A stretch of DNA of 64,000 bases, from contig JAQUVD010000006.1 in NCBI GenBank assembly GCA_028693555.1, positions 1 to 64,000 of the forward strand, written 5' to 3'. A model generated the notes under the pieces. It was not told where the DNA came from, made no database searches, and worked only from the letters and a program-made list of their open reading frames with translations. Each line of letters starts with the position of its first letter. Position 1 is the first letter of the stretch. Shown here piece after piece: positions 61,201 to 64,000 of this stretch. The stretch comes from Hespellia sp. (GTDB lineage: Bacteria > Bacillota > Clostridia > Lachnospirales > Lachnospiraceae). Position numbers and translations under genes: made by a program.

Positions 61201-64000
61201 GGAAATGACGAAACGACAAACGCTAATAATGCTGCATTTTCCATGGACGTTACAAAGGGTGGTCTTCTAGGCTATTGTTGGGATTTGGCAGATGTGATGC
61301 TGCAAGAGGTCAAGGTGAATCATGCAGCATTAACCACTTCTGGGAATTTTGGCGGCTTGCTGTATGAGGCTTCAGGTCGTATTACAATCAGTAAAGATGC
61401 AACGAGCCCGACCTCTGCTTCTGGGGTGGCGATTACAAACAGCACCTTTACAGGCAATAGTACAGCAGCTGGCACAACAGATGCCCTGCTGGTTTGCATG
61501 GGAAAAGCACTATATCTCAATGTGGATCAAGATGCGTATTCCATTGGAGATAGTAATGATGGCACAGGTGTTACGATTACCAAACAGAATCATTACTTTG
61601 ACGAACTGGTTGGACAAAGCATTAATACGGAGAACGATACATCCAATGGTATCGTGTCCTATAATCTGACAGGGACTACCAACGGAAAAATCGATCAATC
61701 AGTATGTGATACCTATCACAACAAGACAAAAAATGGCGCTTCTGATTGGGTGAGCGGTGAGGCGACGGCAAGAACACGCTATTACTATAATCTTCCTACG
61801 ATTTTATCAGAACAGAATATTTCGGACGGTGACGTGAACACGGCAAATGAGTTGATGCTTTGGAGTATCCTTCATTATGCTGCGCCGGAGATACAGAAGC
61901 ATTTTGGGGTGGCAGCAGAGGCATACATGATTTCGGGTGAGATAGACTTGACAGGCTATTCATATTATCCGGTTACGGTAAGTGGCAGTGATACATCCAT
62001 ACAAAATGCGACAATTACATTTGACCATAAAGCAGTTGAGGATGTAGAAACAGATAATCTTCTACCAAGTGCAGCAGAAAAGCAGCATTATATGATGCAC
62101 GGAGGTTTGATCCGGAATCTGAATGGAACCTTGCATGTTGGTGGATTAACCTTACAAGGAAATGTAGGTCATACAGGAGAAAAAGGCTGGGAGAATGGTT
62201 CAGGTGCGTTGATTTGTGGAAAGACACAGGGCTCGGTCAGTGGAACCACGATTACTTATGCAGAAGTGTTGTTTGATTCGGGAAAACCATCTCTATTGAA
62301 GGGAATCTGTGTTGATACTACGATTTCTGAGGGTGGTTATGCTCCGTTGCTGATTAATAAAGTGGGGGATTATAGCCATATAACAATAGCTGGATTACGG
62401 ACAACAGAGGACAAGGACAGCACTTACAGCAACTTAAACAATGCAGGAGGCTATGCGGCTACTAGTCTGATTGGGGCAGCAGGGTCTAATAACGGAACCA
62501 ATATTGTGCTTAGTTTTTCAAAAATCTGGTTAGATGCTCGTGAAAATGTGGGAGAGCTGATTGGTGCTTATGGTACTACACGCACGTTATTTGCCAACGC
62601 GACATTTTTGGAATCCTTCCAATATGCGGCTGGAACTGGTTCCAGTGGTACATATAACTTTACAGAGTCGGAAGATTGGTCATCAAATACGCCACTTCAT
62701 CAAGTGACATATGGTAAGGAGATTTCGGATAGTATTCGTAATGCGGGAAATCAATACAATTACTACAATTCCGACATCAAGGTACATCCTACAACAGTAG
62801 AAGGAACGACAACGACATTTCAGGAAGATTATCGACCGTATGTCGCAAAAACGACGGTAATGAATTCTACAGAATACGGGAAAGATAATTATCAGGAGAT
62901 AGATGTCAACTTACAATTATTGACCTTAGATAAGGGCTGTGGAACATATGGTGATCCATATATTATAGAAAGTGCAACGCAGATGGAACGTCTGGCAGCA
63001 TTTTTGAATTCAGGAAGCGTAAGTCAGAGCTGGAGTGTGAATATTAGTAACGATGTAAGCATATATCATACCAGCGAAGACATAACCGCTCATTCCTTAT
63101 ATAAAAGAGATGGGACGAATTGGCAGAATTCCGATGGTGTGGCAATGACTGATGACGAGGTACGAAATTATCTGAATGATGCGTATTATCAGATTGTAGA
63201 AAATATAGAATTGAGCAGTAATTTCGATGGAATCGGTGTAGTAAATGAGAGGGAATTCCGGGGTGTTATTGTTGGGAAGAATCTTGCTGAAAGTGGACCG
63301 AGCGCGTCGTATCCAACGATTACGCTTACAGCCGGAGCGCCGAGTAGAGTGCAGGGTTTGATTTCTTACAGCTATGGGAGTGTGGTTAAGGATTTGAATA
63401 TCAACTATGCGGGTTCATTTAAGGTGAATGCAGCTAGTAATAGTGGCATGGCATGGGGCGGTGTGTTTGGTGATGTCTTAGGTGGAGATAATATTATTGA
63501 CAATGTCAATGTAACATTTGATGCACAGGCAAAGGTAATTATTTCCGGAACAGACTATAGCCGCCTTGCAATGGTGGGCGGCTATGTAGGTGTGATAGAG
63601 GCTGGTGGAGTTGTTTTCCGCAATATGGAGGGCAAAGCTAAGCTTGGAAATGTCGCGTTAGAAGAAACTGGGAAGACTACTACTGATGATACATATTTTT
63701 ATGTCAATCCATATGTGGGGCGTGTTTTGGACGGCTATGCAATATGCGAAGGCGATGCAACTCTGAATAACACGGATAAAAACTATAAAATACATACCAT
63801 GAGCGGAGAAGAAGCTACATTGCAGGTAACACCGGTAACATCGGAACCACTGAAGGGTAAGATAGGTTCTCGCTTTTATGGGGAAATAACAGTGGCGGAT
63901 GCAGAAGACTTGTTTCTACTTTCTTCGATTGTAAATTGTGGAGCAAGTGCATTTGGTGATTTTAATGACGTACAGAGCGGTAAAAAAACAAAGAGTACAT
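58231..64000 (+). CDS. Giant surface adhesin with GLUG-type repeats (3-prime end beyond window)
   Basis: The frame is open from ATG 58231 to the window end, at least 1,923 residues with no internal stop. GGGGGAAACAGC precedes the ATG. It has a signal peptide (~1-29), a Thr/Glu/Pro-rich stretch (~50-112) with repeats of the type TEEPxxTEEPA, and a long beta-helix-like region with many GGLxG motifs (GGLVGT, GGLIGS, GGLLGN, GGVFGD), as in GLUG/filamentous adhesins, and CGTYGDPYIIESATQME (~1570-1586) which starts a second block. It is probably displayed by or anchored with the TasA-like proteins encoded upstream. Any sorting signal lies outside the window. Confidence 0.85.
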   Translation, partial: MMKWKRIAAGMLAAALIINDVPLYANAQENINVTSEETGQESDFDAGNTDIEQPPAETEEGTETPAEDTTETEPATEPTEEPTVTEEPAVEEPAPTEETQEAEATPETEAAPMAEGEYEYTLGEINPEWPVKGINIYSAEEMCKLSHVDPTTYQKALIKISMGGEIDLTGTGITYDGLGTKEVPFQGTFQPGSNIKIILDRALFQGLSNQATQNNQTTYNISLTWRGSTSAVWAENYVVDGERAEGDSSWTFQIANNNANSSNLDPDYKSFAGLIGTMSVSDGGLVGNGLKLNTDLTAIANNFKVDKVSGDSDVSMGVFCRDMQAGAVLDISGSTLPTGYSVTASGTGSAGGLVGTMGAGAKLICKPEQSETVSLTNTDKTITAGVGGNAGALVGTATDAIFDFGSNTVSVDGGTISGGSNVGGLIGSYTYTGTVSDSTNEIGSNYQIQNVTLSPADGGNAGGVFGSLTVGTTGTPVTFSLGNESRSLEVGSTLGKTAANYGGLVGVYSAGQLADTLNLNGNTELSTSEVAAATITSNASGQTITGSYGGAIASVVSNSYVLIRNMAERTGKADSVPNFGGLLGNVGDGCTIQTNGVSVKGNYSAGVTTGGGLIGSIGQGSSFRLDGVTRLEEGTIGVGTVQYGQLVGTQNNSLIYAKPGWAVQYVRNNEQIVDDIGSYGQVVRLNATTLTEEALLSVGPTTHAVQLNQDATYSGTEITLSSAVDFAKLSLMIQSRGYFSGDGNINSGNYSSAQMMTKNISMTADIDMSSTGIQGLTRDSNAADDKYQATFAGGGYTLKLTIGEIYGGLRTGGSNGKQGAMVAHDKLGLFAGLQNATVKNLKLSGSMNICNLTGGLNAGGIAGLGESGNITIENVETDFSITNLDGGTAAEKVAAKVGGLLGRVNASGSISITKCNTKVTIANSGATDFSCANMIGYLQANGATTVTMTKNTISGSITDKKASKNPWAGGVIGYLEGNNNATVNIRSLTVGNDETTNANNAAFSMDVTKGGLLGYCWDLADVMLQEVKVNHAALTTSGNFGGLLYEASGRITISKDATSPTSASGVAITNSTFTGNSTAAGTTDALLVCMGKALYLNVDQDAYSIGDSNDGTGVTITKQNHYFDELVGQSINTENDTSNGIVSYNLTGTTNGKIDQSVCDTYHNKTKNGASDWVSGEATARTRYYYNLPTILSEQNISDGDVNTANELMLWSILHYAAPEIQKHFGVAAEAYMISGEIDLTGYSYYPVTVSGSDTSIQNATITFDHKAVEDVETDNLLPSAAEKQHYMMHGGLIRNLNGTLHVGGLTLQGNVGHTGEKGWENGSGALICGKTQGSVSGTTITYAEVLFDSGKPSLLKGICVDTTISEGGYAPLLINKVGDYSHITIAGLRTTEDKDSTYSNLNNAGGYAATSLIGAAGSNNGTNIVLSFSKIWLDARENVGELIGAYGTTRTLFANATFLESFQYAAGTGSSGTYNFTESEDWSSNTPLHQVTYGKEISDSIRNAGNQYNYYNSDIKVHPTTVEGTTTTFQEDYRPYVAKTTVMNSTEYGKDNYQEIDVNLQLLTLDKGCGTYGDPYIIESATQMERLAAFLNSGSVSQSWSVNISNDVSIYHTSEDITAHSLYKRDGTNWQNSDGVAMTDDEVRNYLNDAYYQIVENIELSSNFDGIGVVNEREFRGVIVGKNLAESGPSASYPTITLTAGAPSRVQGLISYSYGSVVKDLNINYAGSFKVNAASNSGMAWGGVFGDVLGGDNIIDNVNVTFDAQAKVIISGTDYSRLAMVGGYVGVIEAGGVVFRNMEGKAKLGNVALEETGKTTTDDTYFYVNPYVGRVLDGYAICEGDATLNNTDKNYKIHTMSGEEATLQVTPVTSEPLKGKIGSRFYGEITVADAEDLFLLSSIVNCGASAFGDFNDVQSGKKTKST

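Overview
The window is a chromosomal segment from a low-to-mid GC Gram-positive anaerobe, most likely of the family Lachnospiraceae (Clostridia). The evidence is the AGGAGG-type ribosome binding sites, the anaerobic (cobalt-early) cobalamin pathway, lipoprotein-type CbiK, the CarD/YibE-F/NusG-II genes and the TasA-like proteins with GLUG-type adhesins. I cannot name the genus. No rRNA, tRNA, CRISPR array or complete transposon was seen.

Layout. (1) 1-2713: three tandem copies (the first cut by the window edge) of a PD-(D/E)XK/Rpn-type gene on a 1213-bp repeat. (2) 2807-5991: a LytTR regulator and a LiaF-like membrane protein, with what looks like an autoregulatory LytTR site, followed directly by cbiG and cbiJ. 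(3) 5968-26279: a promoter and a cobalamin riboswitch head a 20-kb colinear operon: exported CbiK chelatase, a small lipoprotein, the BtuFCD corrinoid importer, then cobO, cbiD, L, F, H, ET, A, cobT, cobS, cobC, cbiB, cobD, cbiP, cobU and cbiC. With cbiG/cbiJ this covers sirohydrochlorin to cobalamin. Missing are the genes making sirohydrochlorin and any lower-ligand (bza/bluB) genes. (4) 26289-28227: a YtrA-type GntR/ABC transporter unit, then a large nested palindrome. (5) 28557-31016 (minus): tyrA-aroA. (6) 31220-39748: EF-G-like GTPase, a membrane protein, tcdA, CarD, two YibE/F proteins (the second fused to 5-formyl-THF cyclo-ligase) and an aldose epimerase. (7) 39801-43969: a FadR-type GntR regulator divergent from csoR-cbiM(N)QO cobalt uptake and a NusG-II protein. 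Two identical 11-bp palindromes mark probable operators. (8) 44035-47171: REC-GGDEF-EAL-REC protein and ddh. (9) 47231-64000: a surface-fibre and c-di-GMP region: PilZ receptor coupled to a TasA-like membrane protein, a TasA-like locus that looks like a DNA-inversion switch, an Rpn gene between direct repeats, a 7TM-PAS-HD-GYP-GGDEF enzyme, three more TasA-like or membrane-anchored exported proteins, and a giant GLUG-type adhesin still open at the window end.

The cobalt uptake operon feeds the cobalamin operon, and the riboswitch would shut the main operon when B12 is sufficient. In the last 17 kb, c-di-GMP synthesis, breakdown and sensing genes are interleaved with fibre and adhesin genes, which suggests that biofilm or attachment fibres are controlled by c-di-GMP and, at one locus, by inversion of a 1.5-kb segment. 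That inversion model is the best candidate for an undescribed system here. It is an inference from sequence layout.
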